NCBI GenBank assembly: GCA_964649415.1
Contig: CAZYSK010000020.1
Span: 17,977-81,976, forward strand
DNA from: CAZYSK01 sp964649415
GTDB lineage: Bacteria > Chloroflexota > Anaerolineae > B4-G1
DNA length: 64,000 nucleotides
Reading direction: 5' to 3'
Below are positions 15,932 to 25,033 of this stretch, piece by piece (position 1 is the stretch's first letter; every line of letters starts with the position of its first letter). The translations under genes were made by a program, and so were the position numbers. The notes beneath the pieces were generated by a model. The model saw only the letters and a list, made by a program, of their open reading frames with translations. It searched no databases and was not told the origin of the DNA.

Positions 15932-18669
15932 TTGATCAGTTGCGCGCGGGGACGACGGCGCTCCGGCGGACGTCTGCCGTCCGCATCTATGCCGCGAGCG
16001 GGCTGCTGTTGCTGCTTTTCCTGCAGGCTGTCCTCAGCGGCTCCCTGGCCTCGCCGACTTTCGACGAGTCCTATGATCTGGCCAGGGGGTACGCCTACGC
16101 GCGCGGGACGGATCTGCGCATGCAACAGGAACATCCCGTGTTGGTGGATGGGCTGGGTGGCCTCATGCTCCTGTTGATGCCGGAACTGACGCCACCGGAA
16201 CAGATTCCGGGATGGGAGGACGCGCATCTCTTCCACTTCTCCCAGGCCCTGGTCTGGCAACTGGGCCACGACGTGGACAAGATGGTCTTCCTGGCCCGCT
16301 TCCCCGTCGTCGGCCTGGCCCTCATTCTGGGAGCGGTCGTGTATCGCTGGGCTGACGACATGTACGCAGGGGCGCGGATGCGGCCAAGGATGGAGCGGAT
16401 GACCGACCGCCTGCGGTCGGCAACATCCGCGCGGTCCAATGGGGGAGGGCTGCTCGCGCTGGCGCTGTGCGTGTTTAATCCCAACATCGTGGCCCACGCG
16501 CGCGTCCTGTCCACCGACCTGGGCGCGGCCTGCCTGGCGACGGCGACGCTCTACATGTGGTGGCGCTGGGCGCGGAAGCCATCTCCAGGGCGAGTGGCCG
16601 GGGTTGCGTGCGTGTTGGGTCTGGCACTGGCAGCGAAGACGAGCAACACGCTGCTCATCCCCTTGATCGGTGTGCTTAGTGCAATCTGTACCGTGCGCCA
16701 TCGGAATGGCGCCGAGACGCAAGATCTTGCGTCTCTACGGTATCGACGTCATCGGCGCCATCGGAATGGCGCCTTTGTAGAGGGGAAGGTGCGACAGCGC
16801 CGCCGATGGCCCAGAGCGGCCGTCGCCTGGGGGGCGATGGTGGCCGGTGCGCTGCTTGTCTTGTGGGCCCTGTATCGCTTCGAGGTGCGCCCCGCCCCCT
16901 ATCTCGCCGAGATCGCGCCTTTCCTGCGGGACATTCCCGTCCCCGCGGCCAGCTATTGGGAGGCCATTACCTGGGTCCAGCACGAGATGGATCTGGGACG
17001 TCCGGCTTTCCTGTGGGGCCAGCACACAATCTGGGGGTGGTGGTACTACTTCCCCTTCGTCTTCGCGATTAAGACCCCGCTGCCGGTGTTGATCCTGCTG
17101 GGGCTGGCGGTGTGGCTGCACGTCACGCGCCGCATCAGCCCACGCCCGCCTGCGGACTACGCGCTGTGGATCTATCCGCCGCTCTACTTTGGCCTGTCTG
17201 CGTTCAGCACCCTGAACCTGGGCTACCGGCATATCCTCAGCACCGTGCCCTTGATGACCATATACACGGCTCAGATCGTCGCGTGGCCCAGACTGAGGTC
17301 TGGGTGGGTGCGCCGGGGACTTGGCGTCCTGCTGGCCTGGCTGGTGATCACCGCCGTGGCTATCTTCCCCCACCATTTGGCCTACTTCAACGAACTGGTC
17401 GGAGGGCCGTCCAACGGGTATCGCTACCTGGTGGACTCGAACCTGGACTGGGGGCAGGGACTGAAACACCTGCGACGCTATCTCACCGAACACGGGATTG
17501 ATGATCTCTGGCTGGGTTACTTCGGTACGGCTGACCCGGCCTATTTCTTGGAAGCGTCGGGTATTCATCACCGATCCCTCTTTGCCCCCAGTTCCACCAA
17601 TCCCGCCGAGGGTTTCGCCCCGATCAACCCGGCACCGGGCTGGTACGCCATCAGCGCCACGGTGTTGCAGGGTCCCTTCTCGCCGGAGCCGGATCTCTTC
17701 GACTGGTTCCGCCGCCACGAGCCGGTGGCGAAAGTCGGTTACTCGATATTCGTCTACCGGGTGGAGGCGGACCCGGATCCACCGACCTGGCTGGGGTTCT
17801 GCTTCGCGCCTGACGACTCTGCGGACATTGACCCTGCGTCCGCGGACGTTGACCGTGCCTCCGATAAGATTGAGCTGGACGACGACTGGATCGCCCACCG
17901 CTTCGGCGCGGGGATCGACCGGGTGGTGCATTTCGACTGCGCGCAGTCCTGGGTCTGCCCGGCGAGCGATGAGCCAGGATGGTACCTGGTGCCGGATGCA
18001 CAGGTGCCCCTTTGGGCGCGGGAACCGCGCCCCTACGAGCGGGTGATGGGCGCTGAAATCATCTACCACGAGCGGGGCTTGCGCGCTTCGCCCGGCTACA
18101 CGGTCGTCAGGGTATCGAGCGGATGCGGACAGGGTGCGTCCGTGGAGCAATCCCTTGAAGAGATCGCGCCCGTGCAGGAAGCGTGGTCGAGCCCGGCGTT
18201 GGCTCCCACCGACTCCGACCCCGTGACGGCGCTGCCCGTGCCGCTGGACTTGGGGGGGCAGGTCGAGTTTCTGGGGTATGGCCTCGGCTCACCGGACGCC
18301 CATCTAGCGGGGGACGCAGATTCCAAGGGCCCCTCTCAGTCGAGCGAGTTGGTGCTGACGACCGCCTGGCGGGTGACCGCCCGGGCGGAACAGCCGCCCT
18401 TGTCCGTCTTTGCCCACCTGGTCGATCCGGCGGGGGCCGCAAGCGTCGGCGACGGGCTCGGGTTCTCTGCCATTCAGTGGAACCCTGGCGATGTCTTCGT
18501 CCAACGCAGTCGCCTGGAGCTTCCAGCGGACCTAGCCCCCGGGCGCTACTGGCTACAGGTCGGCGTGTATTCGCTGGCCACTGACGAGCGGCTGCCGGTT
18601 CTGCAGGACGGGCAGCCGGTCAGCGACCGTATCCTGTTGGCCCCGGTCGAGTGGGGGAAGGAACGATGA
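15928..18669 (+). CDS. Glycosyltransferase family 39-like membrane protein (paralogue 5)
   Basis: 913 aa. ATG 15928 overlaps the upstream stop (ATGA). It is more diverged: the first outside loop is PTFDESYD, keeping the DE pair but with Asp at the His position. The IFPHHLAYFNELVGGP and DSNLDWGQG blocks and C-terminal beta-sandwich (TAWRV, VGDGLGF) are retained. The loop near residues 250-290 is built of palindromes at 16694-16786. Another palindrome (18014-18037) is read as WAREPRPY. The next gene starts in its stop codon. Probably a membrane glycosyltransferase of the same pathway with a different acceptor or donor. Confidence 0.72.
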   Translation: MIDQLRAGTTALRRTSAVRIYAASGLLLLLFLQAVLSGSLASPTFDESYDLARGYAYARGTDLRMQQEHPVLVDGLGGLMLLLMPELTPPEQIPGWEDAHLFHFSQALVWQLGHDVDKMVFLARFPVVGLALILGAVVYRWADDMYAGARMRPRMERMTDRLRSATSARSNGGGLLALALCVFNPNIVAHARVLSTDLGAACLATATLYMWWRWARKPSPGRVAGVACVLGLALAAKTSNTLLIPLIGVLSAICTVRHRNGAETQDLASLRYRRHRRHRNGAFVEGKVRQRRRWPRAAVAWGAMVAGALLVLWALYRFEVRPAPYLAEIAPFLRDIPVPAASYWEAITWVQHEMDLGRPAFLWGQHTIWGWWYYFPFVFAIKTPLPVLILLGLAVWLHVTRRISPRPPADYALWIYPPLYFGLSAFSTLNLGYRHILSTVPLMTIYTAQIVAWPRLRSGWVRRGLGVLLAWLVITAVAIFPHHLAYFNELVGGPSNGYRYLVDSNLDWGQGLKHLRRYLTEHGIDDLWLGYFGTADPAYFLEASGIHHRSLFAPSSTNPAEGFAPINPAPGWYAISATVLQGPFSPEPDLFDWFRRHEPVAKVGYSIFVYRVEADPDPPTWLGFCFAPDDSADIDPASADVDRASDKIELDDDWIAHRFGAGIDRVVHFDCAQSWVCPASDEPGWYLVPDAQVPLWAREPRPYERVMGAEIIYHERGLRASPGYTVVRVSSGCGQGASVEQSLEEIAPVQEAWSSPALAPTDSDPVTALPVPLDLGGQVEFLGYGLGSPDAHLAGDADSKGPSQSSELVLTTAWRVTARAEQPPLSVFAHLVDPAGAASVGDGLGFSAIQWNPGDVFVQRSRLELPADLAPGRYWLQVGVYSLATDERLPVLQDGQPVSDRILLAPVEWGKER
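16694..16786. repeat. Nested palindromes in glycosyltransferase loop
   Basis: Two copies of gcgccatcggaatggcgcc flank a perfect palindrome gacgcaagatcttgcgtc (about 16715-16734). The insert is in frame and gives an Arg/His-rich peptide. Confidence 0.75.
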
Positions 18670-21428
18670 AGGGGCAGGGAAAGCAAACCCCAAATCCCAA
18701 GGGCCAAATTCCAAGGGGCAGAATGCCGCGGAGAGGGACGTCCGGGCGGTCGGACGGCGGAGAGCGAGACGGTCCGGGGGGGAAACGTCCGTTGGCGCTG
18801 GTCGGACTGTTGCTCGTGTTTCTGATCCTGTCAACGGTCTACAACGCCGTCTCTACCCCATTCGAGGCTCCCGACGAGATCGGGCATTTCTACTACGTGG
18901 TCCACCTTGTCCAGACGGGGCGGTTGCCGGTGGTGCCTGCAGAGGGCGCGCACCCGCATTATGAGCACGAGGGCGCGCAACCCCCACTGTACTACGCGGG
19001 TGCCGCGCTCCTCGTGCGCGCGCTGTCCGGGCCGCTCGGGCTCGATCTGCAGGATGCCGCAGAGCCGCTGGAGATCAACCCGCATTCGACCTGTGGCCGG
19101 CCTGACGCGCGGTACAACGTGGCTTACCTGGCGCACGACCCGCACGTCGAGCGATTCCCTTATCAGGGCCGGGTGCGCGTGCTTCACGTCGTCCGGCTGT
19201 GGTCCTCCCTGTTGGGCGTGTTGGCCGTCGCGGGGGTATTCGCGGCGGTGCGACTGGCTTTCCCAGACCTGTCTCACGCGGCCTGGCTGGCGGTGGGCCT
19301 GACGGCCTTCAACCCGGAATTTCTGTTCACCGCGGCTGCCGTGAGCAACGACGCGATGGTGATTGCGCTTAGCACGTGGGGCGTCTACCTGGCCTTGCGT
19401 CTCCTGGGGGAGGGGGACGGTGGGACGTCGCGGACGCAGACGTCCGTTCGGCGGACGTGGGCGCGGTTTCCGCGCCCCTACGACGAACGGGGTGGGCCCG
19501 GTGGGGGGAGGTCTCTTTCCTGGCTGCGGTGGTTGGTACGGCCGGCAGCGCTGGGCATCCTGGCCGGCCTGGCCGCGCTCAGCAAGTTCTCCGGCGCGCT
19601 GTTGCTCCCGCTCTTTGGGTTGGTCATCCTCCTTGCCCCCGTGCTCCGGCGCAGACGGGCGCCGGCTGCCCCCCCCCTGAGCGCATCTAGTCTCTTGCGT
19701 CCTGCTGCACGCGCGATTGGAAATCGCGGCTACTTTCTGCCTCCTGCATCTGCCTTCCTGGATCTTGCTGTCTGTGTTTTCGCGTTTCTGGCGGTCGCCG
19801 GCTGGTGGTTCGCCCGCAACTGGACGCTCTACGGGGACCTGACCGGCACGCGCCCGATCCTGGACACGCTGTCTCTGCGCAGCCACATGTCGGTCGGCGT
19901 GCTCATGCGCGAGTTTCCGGGCCTGTTCCGCTCGTGGTGGGGTGTGTTTGGCTGCACGGCTCCGCCGGCTGGATTTTACCTGGTCTATGTGCTGGTCGCG
20001 GTGGTCGGTGTGGCGGGGCTGATCGTGGGCTACGCCGGAAGGGCGCGGAAACCGCAGGCAGGGGCGGATGCGGACATCCGCGTCAGGCGGCAGGTAGGGG
20101 CGGATGCAGACATCCGCGTCTGGGTACGGGTAGGGGCGGATGCGGACATCCGGGTCTGGACACAGATAGGGGTCCTGGTGGTCTGGTTGATGGCGATGGG
20201 GGCAGCCTACGTGCGTTGGAACTGGGCGATCCACGCCTCGAAAGGACGCCTGCTGTATCCGGCGCTGGTCAGCGTGACCGGCTTGCTGGGGCTGGGCTGG
20301 GCTCGCTGGGCTATTGGACGCCGCTGGGTGGCCTGGGCCTTGCTGGGAGGGCTGGCAGTGATGGCGGCGGTGGTTCCCTTCGCGGTGATGGCTCCGCGCG
20401 TCGCTCCACCGGCGGTGTACACCGGGACCGCGGACGTGCAAGCGCCACACGCGCTGGATGGCCGCTTTGGCTCGGACATCGCTCTCTTGGGCTATGATCT
20501 GGGGGGTGAGGCAACAGGCGCCGGCTCGCTCGTTCCTGGCGACTGGATTGACCTGACGCTGTATTGGCAAGCGCTGGGGCAGCCAAGGGCGCATCATACG
20601 CTGGCTATCCAGTTGGTCTCGGCGGTGCCGGGGGAGACGGCGACGTTGGTGAACTTCAACACGTGGACGGGCGGGGGGAACTACCCTACGGGGGTCTGGC
20701 AGCCGGGTGAGATCGTCGCGGATCGCTACCGGCTGCGGTTGCCGGAGGACGTCGAACGGGCCCAGAGTTGGTGGGTGCAGGTGGCGCTGTTCGATCTGGC
20801 ACATGGCGCTCGGATGCCGTTTGACCTGGCGGGCCAACCGGCCGGTGACGTGGCCACACTGACGCGGCTGCGCGTGGGGGCTTCCGACCCGGAGGCACAG
20901 GCACCCGCCGCGGAGCAGCGCCTGGACGAGCCGGTCACGTTCGGCGGGGCGATATCGCTGGACGGGGTGGAGATCACAGTGGACGGGGTGGACACCGCGG
21001 ATGTTGCGGACGAGGGAAGCGGCCGCGGTCCAGTTGATCGTGTGTCTGAGGTGCTGCACGTGACGCTCTGGTGGCGCAGCATCGCGCCACTCACGGATGA
21101 TTACGTCGTCTTCGTTCACCTGTACGACACTGAGGGGCGGATGCTGTCCACGGCGGATGGCCCGCCACTCTCGGGTGGTTTCCCCACTTCTATCTGGCGA
21201 CCCGATGACCGCGTGCGCGATGACCGAAGCATCCCGTTGACGGTGGTGGACGCGATCATTGCTTCCCCACCGTCGGCCGGGGAAGGCTCGGACTCTCTGG
21301 AGCTTGGCGTGGGGTGGTACGATGCGGCGACGGGCCTGCGCCTGCCCGCCTCCACCGCGGACGGCGCGCGTCTGCCCAACGACGAGGTCCTGCTAACGAC
21401 GCCTCTTGTGCGCTCAGCCCCCAATTGA
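18666..21428 (+). CDS. GT-C type membrane glycosyltransferase (PMT/DUF2142-like)
   Basis: 920 aa from ATG 18666, which overlaps the previous stop (ATGA); a GTG at 18651 is less likely. The first 44 residues are encoded by repeat-like DNA (caaatcccaagggcc and cgtccgggcggtcgg), giving a Pro/Gly/Arg-rich head before the first helix. The acidic loop is APDEIGH as in 1997-4369, and the C-terminus again has two beta-sandwich modules (NFNTWTGGGNYP, FVHLYDTEG). A triple repeat at 20041-20172 adds the peptide VGADADIRV three times between helices. Last gene of the coupled array that begins at 4606. Confidence 0.73.
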   Translation: MKGQGKQTPNPKGQIPRGRMPRRGTSGRSDGGERDGPGGKRPLALVGLLLVFLILSTVYNAVSTPFEAPDEIGHFYYVVHLVQTGRLPVVPAEGAHPHYEHEGAQPPLYYAGAALLVRALSGPLGLDLQDAAEPLEINPHSTCGRPDARYNVAYLAHDPHVERFPYQGRVRVLHVVRLWSSLLGVLAVAGVFAAVRLAFPDLSHAAWLAVGLTAFNPEFLFTAAAVSNDAMVIALSTWGVYLALRLLGEGDGGTSRTQTSVRRTWARFPRPYDERGGPGGGRSLSWLRWLVRPAALGILAGLAALSKFSGALLLPLFGLVILLAPVLRRRRAPAAPPLSASSLLRPAARAIGNRGYFLPPASAFLDLAVCVFAFLAVAGWWFARNWTLYGDLTGTRPILDTLSLRSHMSVGVLMREFPGLFRSWWGVFGCTAPPAGFYLVYVLVAVVGVAGLIVGYAGRARKPQAGADADIRVRRQVGADADIRVWVRVGADADIRVWTQIGVLVVWLMAMGAAYVRWNWAIHASKGRLLYPALVSVTGLLGLGWARWAIGRRWVAWALLGGLAVMAAVVPFAVMAPRVAPPAVYTGTADVQAPHALDGRFGSDIALLGYDLGGEATGAGSLVPGDWIDLTLYWQALGQPRAHHTLAIQLVSAVPGETATLVNFNTWTGGGNYPTGVWQPGEIVADRYRLRLPEDVERAQSWWVQVALFDLAHGARMPFDLAGQPAGDVATLTRLRVGASDPEAQAPAAEQRLDEPVTFGGAISLDGVEITVDGVDTADVADEGSGRGPVDRVSEVLHVTLWWRSIAPLTDDYVVFVHLYDTEGRMLSTADGPPLSGGFPTSIWRPDDRVRDDRSIPLTVVDAIIASPPSAGEGSDSLELGVGWYDAATGLRLPASTADGARLPNDEVLLTTPLVRSAPN
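20041..20172. repeat. Triple in-frame repeat gcggatgcggacatccg
   Basis: Three consecutive copies of a 36-39 bp unit around gcggatgcggacatccgcgt, read as VGADADIRV. A related copy lies between genes at 26550-26620 and a partial one at 4475-4500. Confidence 0.8.
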
Positions 21429-21464
21429 TTGCCCAAGGCCTCCGCCTTGCCGGTCCCCCGGCTT

Positions 21465-21540
21465 CCTGATTCGCCGACTTGTTGACTTGCCCATTTGCTG
21501 ATCTGCTGACTTGCCGATTTGCTCATTTGTTCATTTGTCA
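21465..21540. repeat. ttgctgatttgctgac short tandem repeat
   Basis: Degenerate 8-10 bp units (ttgccgattt, gctgacttgc) fill the gap before the next promoter. A second patch lies at 24992-25026. Confidence 0.7.
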
Positions 21541-21556
21541 TTGATAATGGTATAAT
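21527..21556 (+). promoter_or_regulatory. Promoter for a probable leaderless transcript
   Basis: Perfect TATAAT at 21551-21556, with TTGTTC at 21527-21532 (18-bp spacer). Transcription should start at about 21563, at the ATG at 21564, so no leader or ribosome-binding site is possible. Confidence 0.6.
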
Positions 21557-21563
21557 CCGCCGG

Positions 21564-24500
21564 ATGAGAGTCAAATCCGTCTGGTACGCGTTCGCCGCGC
21601 ACTGCTCGTCCGTGGCGGTCGGGCTGTTCCTGGCCCGCGTCTTGCTGGAGGTCGTTCAGCGACCTCTGCCGCGAATCTTCACTATCGTCATCAGCCTTGC
21701 AGCGGCATTTGGTGCGTTTGCTGCCAGCCGCTGGCTGGTTCCCCTGTCCAGAACGCTAGTCCTGCGTCGTCCGGCGCTGGTCGTCAACCATTGGCCGGGC
21801 CTGCTGTCGCTGATCTACGTGGTCTGGCCTCGGCGCGATCCCCTCGTAGCGGGGGGCGTGGCTGTTCTGGCCGTCTTGGCGTGGCTGGTGAGCGGGGAGC
21901 GTCGCATCCTTCCCCACTGGACGGAGCCGCTGGCCGACGGCGTGGTTTTCGTGCTCGCAGCGGTGGTCTACGCAGGCACTGCTGCCCCTGACGTCCTCCC
22001 AGCCGATTTCGGTGAGTTCCAGTTGGTCTCCGCGTTGCTGGGAGTGGCCCACCCACCGGGATTCCCGCTCTACACACTGGCGGGCCACGCATTCATCCGG
22101 CTGTTCCCGTGGGGAACCCCGGCCTACCGGCTAAATCTGATGAGCGGGCTGCTGGCGGCGGGCACGTTGGTGCTGGTGGCTCGAACGACCCGCCTATGGG
22201 CACGGGGGTGGTGCATTGGGGGCAAATCCCAAGACGCTAACGCGGAGGCGCAGAGGCGCAGGGACGCGGAGTTCAAGTCCCAAGACCGCGCGGGTGCACC
22301 AACCGCTGCGGTGGGCGACGTCCGGGTGCTCGTCGGAGGGCTGGCGGCGGCGCTGACGCTGGGCACTGCCACCACCTATTGGGCTCAGGCGACCATTGCC
22401 AACGTGCGCACGCCCGCCGTCTTCTTCACTGCCCTGGCCCTGTACGCTCTCTCCCGCTTCGCCACTGCCGCGTCCGGAGGAGACACTGCCAGAAAGGAGG
22501 CAGACGCAGACAGTTGCCAGAAACCAGGTTTTTCGGAAAAAACCTGGTTTCTCGGAGAGGTTTCTGCGCGAGATCGGGCCCTCATCCTGCTGGGGCTGGC
22601 CCTGGGTTTGGGGGGTGAGCACTACCCACCGCTGGCTTTCGTCAGCCTCTTCTTCGTCCTCTACGTGTTGCTGGTTGATCCGCGTTTGGCTGTGCAGCCT
22701 CGCCGCTGGTGGCGGCCGGCGCTGGCTATGTTGGCGGGATTCCTGCCGCTGATCTATCTGCCCATCGCGGGTGCGGTGGACGCTCCACTTGCGCCGCCGG
22801 GACTGGATACCGTGTCCGGTTTCCTTCACCATTTCCTGGCGCAGGGGTTTTCGGGCGACATGTTCGCCTTCGCCAACGTAGTTGACCTTCCGCACCGCCT
22901 GGCGCTTATCCCGACCCTGTACCTCTTTCAGTTTGACGTCGTGCTCTTGGTGGCAGCTCTGCTGGGACTGATCGGGCTCGCCTGGCGCGATTGGAGGCTC
23001 TTCGTCCTCTTGGCGGGCAGCCTGGCATTGCACACCTTCGTCACGGTGACGTATCGTGCGCCTCAGACGGTGGAATACCTGATGCCGGCGTATCTGCCCG
23101 TCGCGATCGCCGTCGGGCTCCTGCCGTGCTGCGCTTGCTCCTTGTTGGCCGGTCGCCCGTTCTCAAGCACGCGCCACCGGTGGGCAGGCACGGGATCTGC
23201 CCCTGGCGCTGTCTGCGCGGGCGTGTGCGCGCTGGTTCTCTGGGCGGGCTTGCGCAACGGCTGGGGGCACGCAGCCAGCTACGTGGAACTGGCCGGGGAT
23301 CACACGGCCCGCGAGACCGTCGCGCCGCTGCTGGAGCAGGCCCCCGCCGGCGCGCTGGTGCTGGCCGATTGGCGCTGGGCGACGCCGCTGTGGTACCTCC
23401 AGCAGGTTGAGGGGGTGCGCCCCGACGTCGAAGTGCGCTACGTCTACCCCGTCGCCGAGGAGGCATATCGGGAGACCTGGCAACGCCACGTCCTTGAGGA
23501 AGGGCAGGCCGACCCGGATCGAGCGATTCTGCTGACGCACTTCTATGAGTTCAGCGGGTACACTGCCGAGCCATGGGCCTCCGGTTTCTTGATCCGACCA
23601 CGACCGGTGACGGAGCCGGTAGCGCCTCTCACGCCCGTTGGGCTGACCTTTGGCGACCGCGTGCGGCTGCTGGGATATTGGATCCAGCAGGACAGGTTCT
23701 ACCCCGGGCAGGTGGCGGAGTTCGTGCTGGCCTGGCAGCCGGTCAGTCCACTGGACGTGGCTCTATCGGACGCACGACCAATGTCCGCTTTCACCCTGCG
23801 GCTGCTGGATACGGAGGGAAAACGCGTGGCCCAGGCCGACCGGGCATTGGCTTCAGACGTCGCTGTTGGCGAGCTGCGCTTTGCGCGGCTGGTTCTGCCC
23901 CTATACCCTGCCCTGCCACCGGGCCAATACCAGGTGGCGCTGGGGGCCTACGTGGTGAGCGACGCGGGCTTCGAGGACCTGACCGTGGACGGTGGGGAGG
24001 CCATGGTCGGGCTGACCGAGTTGGATCTGGTGGCGGCACGGGACGTGGGCGCGCGGGCCTCCGGGCAGGGATGCGGCGGATACGGACGGCACTCCGGCGG
24101 ACCTGCGTGCCTCACTACCAGCAGACCTCCGCGCGGTCCGAGGATGGACCTTGTCACCCTGCACCGACAGTCCGTCCCCTTCGCCGGTGGGCCGACGCTG
24201 GTCGGAGTGGACTACGATCGGAGCGTGCCGGGCGTCCTGCGCGTCTATCTGCACTGGCGCGGTGCGGGCGAAGCGGACGTGTGGCAAGTGCGAGTGTGGA
24301 CGGCTGACGGACCTGGGCGCGGGAACCGCGCCCCTACGTCGTCGGATGTCGCGGACGCCGATGCCGATGGACGGTATCCGCTTGCACCTGTCATGCCAGG
24401 CGCGTACCGGACGATTGGCATAGACCTGCCGGATGCTGGAGATGGCTCCCTGTGGCTCTCACTGACTGGGCCTGAGGGGGAGCAGGCGGGGGCAGCCGGA

Positions 24501-24959
24501 CCGTGGGCCTGGCCCGTACAGGAGATCCGCTTGCCTGGCGCGTCTCCCGAGGCGCGTTTCGTCCCCCTGGGCGATGAGATGGCCGTCATCGGCTTCTCGC
24601 CTGGCCGCACCTATCCCTCGCCCTCCGCTGGCTCTGGGAGGGCTGTGGCGGTGGACGTGACCTTGCTGGCGTTGCGCCCGCTGACCTGTGACGACGCGAT
24701 GAGCGTCCGGCTGGTGGATTCGGCAGGCTCGTGGCTGGCCAGGCACGACATGCAGCCGGCTTTGAGCGCCATCCCCACTCTGAAGTGGATCCGCGGCAGC
24801 CGGGTCGTGGATCGGCATCTGCTGGATCTTCCAGAGGGCTTCACCGGTGGGGAGGTCCGGGCCACCCTGGTGGTCTACGAGCGCTTCCGGCTGGCCTCGA
24901 TTCCGGCCATGGATGGACGTTTCGATGAGGTTCCGCTGGGCACCTGGAGCCTCCCGTGA
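21564..24959 (+). CDS. DUF2723 (TMEM260-like) membrane protein, putative O-mannosyltransferase
   Basis: 1131 aa from ATG 21564. The region around residues 140-180 carries the DUF2723 signature, FGEFQLVSALLGVAHPPGFP then LYTLAGH. Roughly a dozen hydrophobic helices precede residue 560, then an extracellular part of more than 550 residues with beta-sandwich modules. DUF2723 includes eukaryotic TMEM260, a protein O-mannosyltransferase, so sugar transfer to envelope proteins or glycans is plausible. Three in-frame repeat insertions lie at 22219-22283 (IGGKSQDANAEAQRRRD), 22519-22552 (34-bp palindrome read as KPGFSEKTWF) and 24075-24130. Preceded by its own promoter rather than coupled to the upstream array. 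Confidence 0.7.
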   Translation: MRVKSVWYAFAAHCSSVAVGLFLARVLLEVVQRPLPRIFTIVISLAAAFGAFAASRWLVPLSRTLVLRRPALVVNHWPGLLSLIYVVWPRRDPLVAGGVAVLAVLAWLVSGERRILPHWTEPLADGVVFVLAAVVYAGTAAPDVLPADFGEFQLVSALLGVAHPPGFPLYTLAGHAFIRLFPWGTPAYRLNLMSGLLAAGTLVLVARTTRLWARGWCIGGKSQDANAEAQRRRDAEFKSQDRAGAPTAAVGDVRVLVGGLAAALTLGTATTYWAQATIANVRTPAVFFTALALYALSRFATAASGGDTARKEADADSCQKPGFSEKTWFLGEVSARDRALILLGLALGLGGEHYPPLAFVSLFFVLYVLLVDPRLAVQPRRWWRPALAMLAGFLPLIYLPIAGAVDAPLAPPGLDTVSGFLHHFLAQGFSGDMFAFANVVDLPHRLALIPTLYLFQFDVVLLVAALLGLIGLAWRDWRLFVLLAGSLALHTFVTVTYRAPQTVEYLMPAYLPVAIAVGLLPCCACSLLAGRPFSSTRHRWAGTGSAPGAVCAGVCALVLWAGLRNGWGHAASYVELAGDHTARETVAPLLEQAPAGALVLADWRWATPLWYLQQVEGVRPDVEVRYVYPVAEEAYRETWQRHVLEEGQADPDRAILLTHFYEFSGYTAEPWASGFLIRPRPVTEPVAPLTPVGLTFGDRVRLLGYWIQQDRFYPGQVAEFVLAWQPVSPLDVALSDARPMSAFTLRLLDTEGKRVAQADRALASDVAVGELRFARLVLPLYPALPPGQYQVALGAYVVSDAGFEDLTVDGGEAMVGLTELDLVAARDVGARASGQGCGGYGRHSGGPACLTTSRPPRGPRMDLVTLHRQSVPFAGGPTLVGVDYDRSVPGVLRVYLHWRGAGEADVWQVRVWTADGPGRGNRAPTSSDVADADADGRYPLAPVMPGAYRTIGIDLPDAGDGSLWLSLTGPEGEQAGAAGPWAWPVQEIRLPGASPEARFVPLGDEMAVIGFSPGRTYPSPSAGSGRAVAVDVTLLALRPLTCDDAMSVRLVDSAGSWLARHDMQPALSAIPTLKWIRGSRVVDRHLLDLPEGFTGGEVRATLVVYERFRLASIPAMDGRFDEVPLGTWSLP
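22519..22552. repeat. 34-bp palindrome, copy 3, read in a different frame
   Basis: Same sequence as 9587-9620 but translated in another frame (KPGFSEKTWF instead of ETRFFGKNLV). Confidence 0.85.
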
Positions 24960-25033
24960 GACCCGTGTGCGGGGTGAAGGGTGACAACTCTGAATTGCCG
25001 ATTTGCTGATTTGCTGACTTGCTGATTCATCAT

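Noticed and set aside
18831..21119. 762-aa open frame on the - strand
   Set aside because: Lies wholly opposite a clear glycosyltransferase gene; high GC keeps the antisense frame open, and its product is Arg/Pro/His-rich with no motif.
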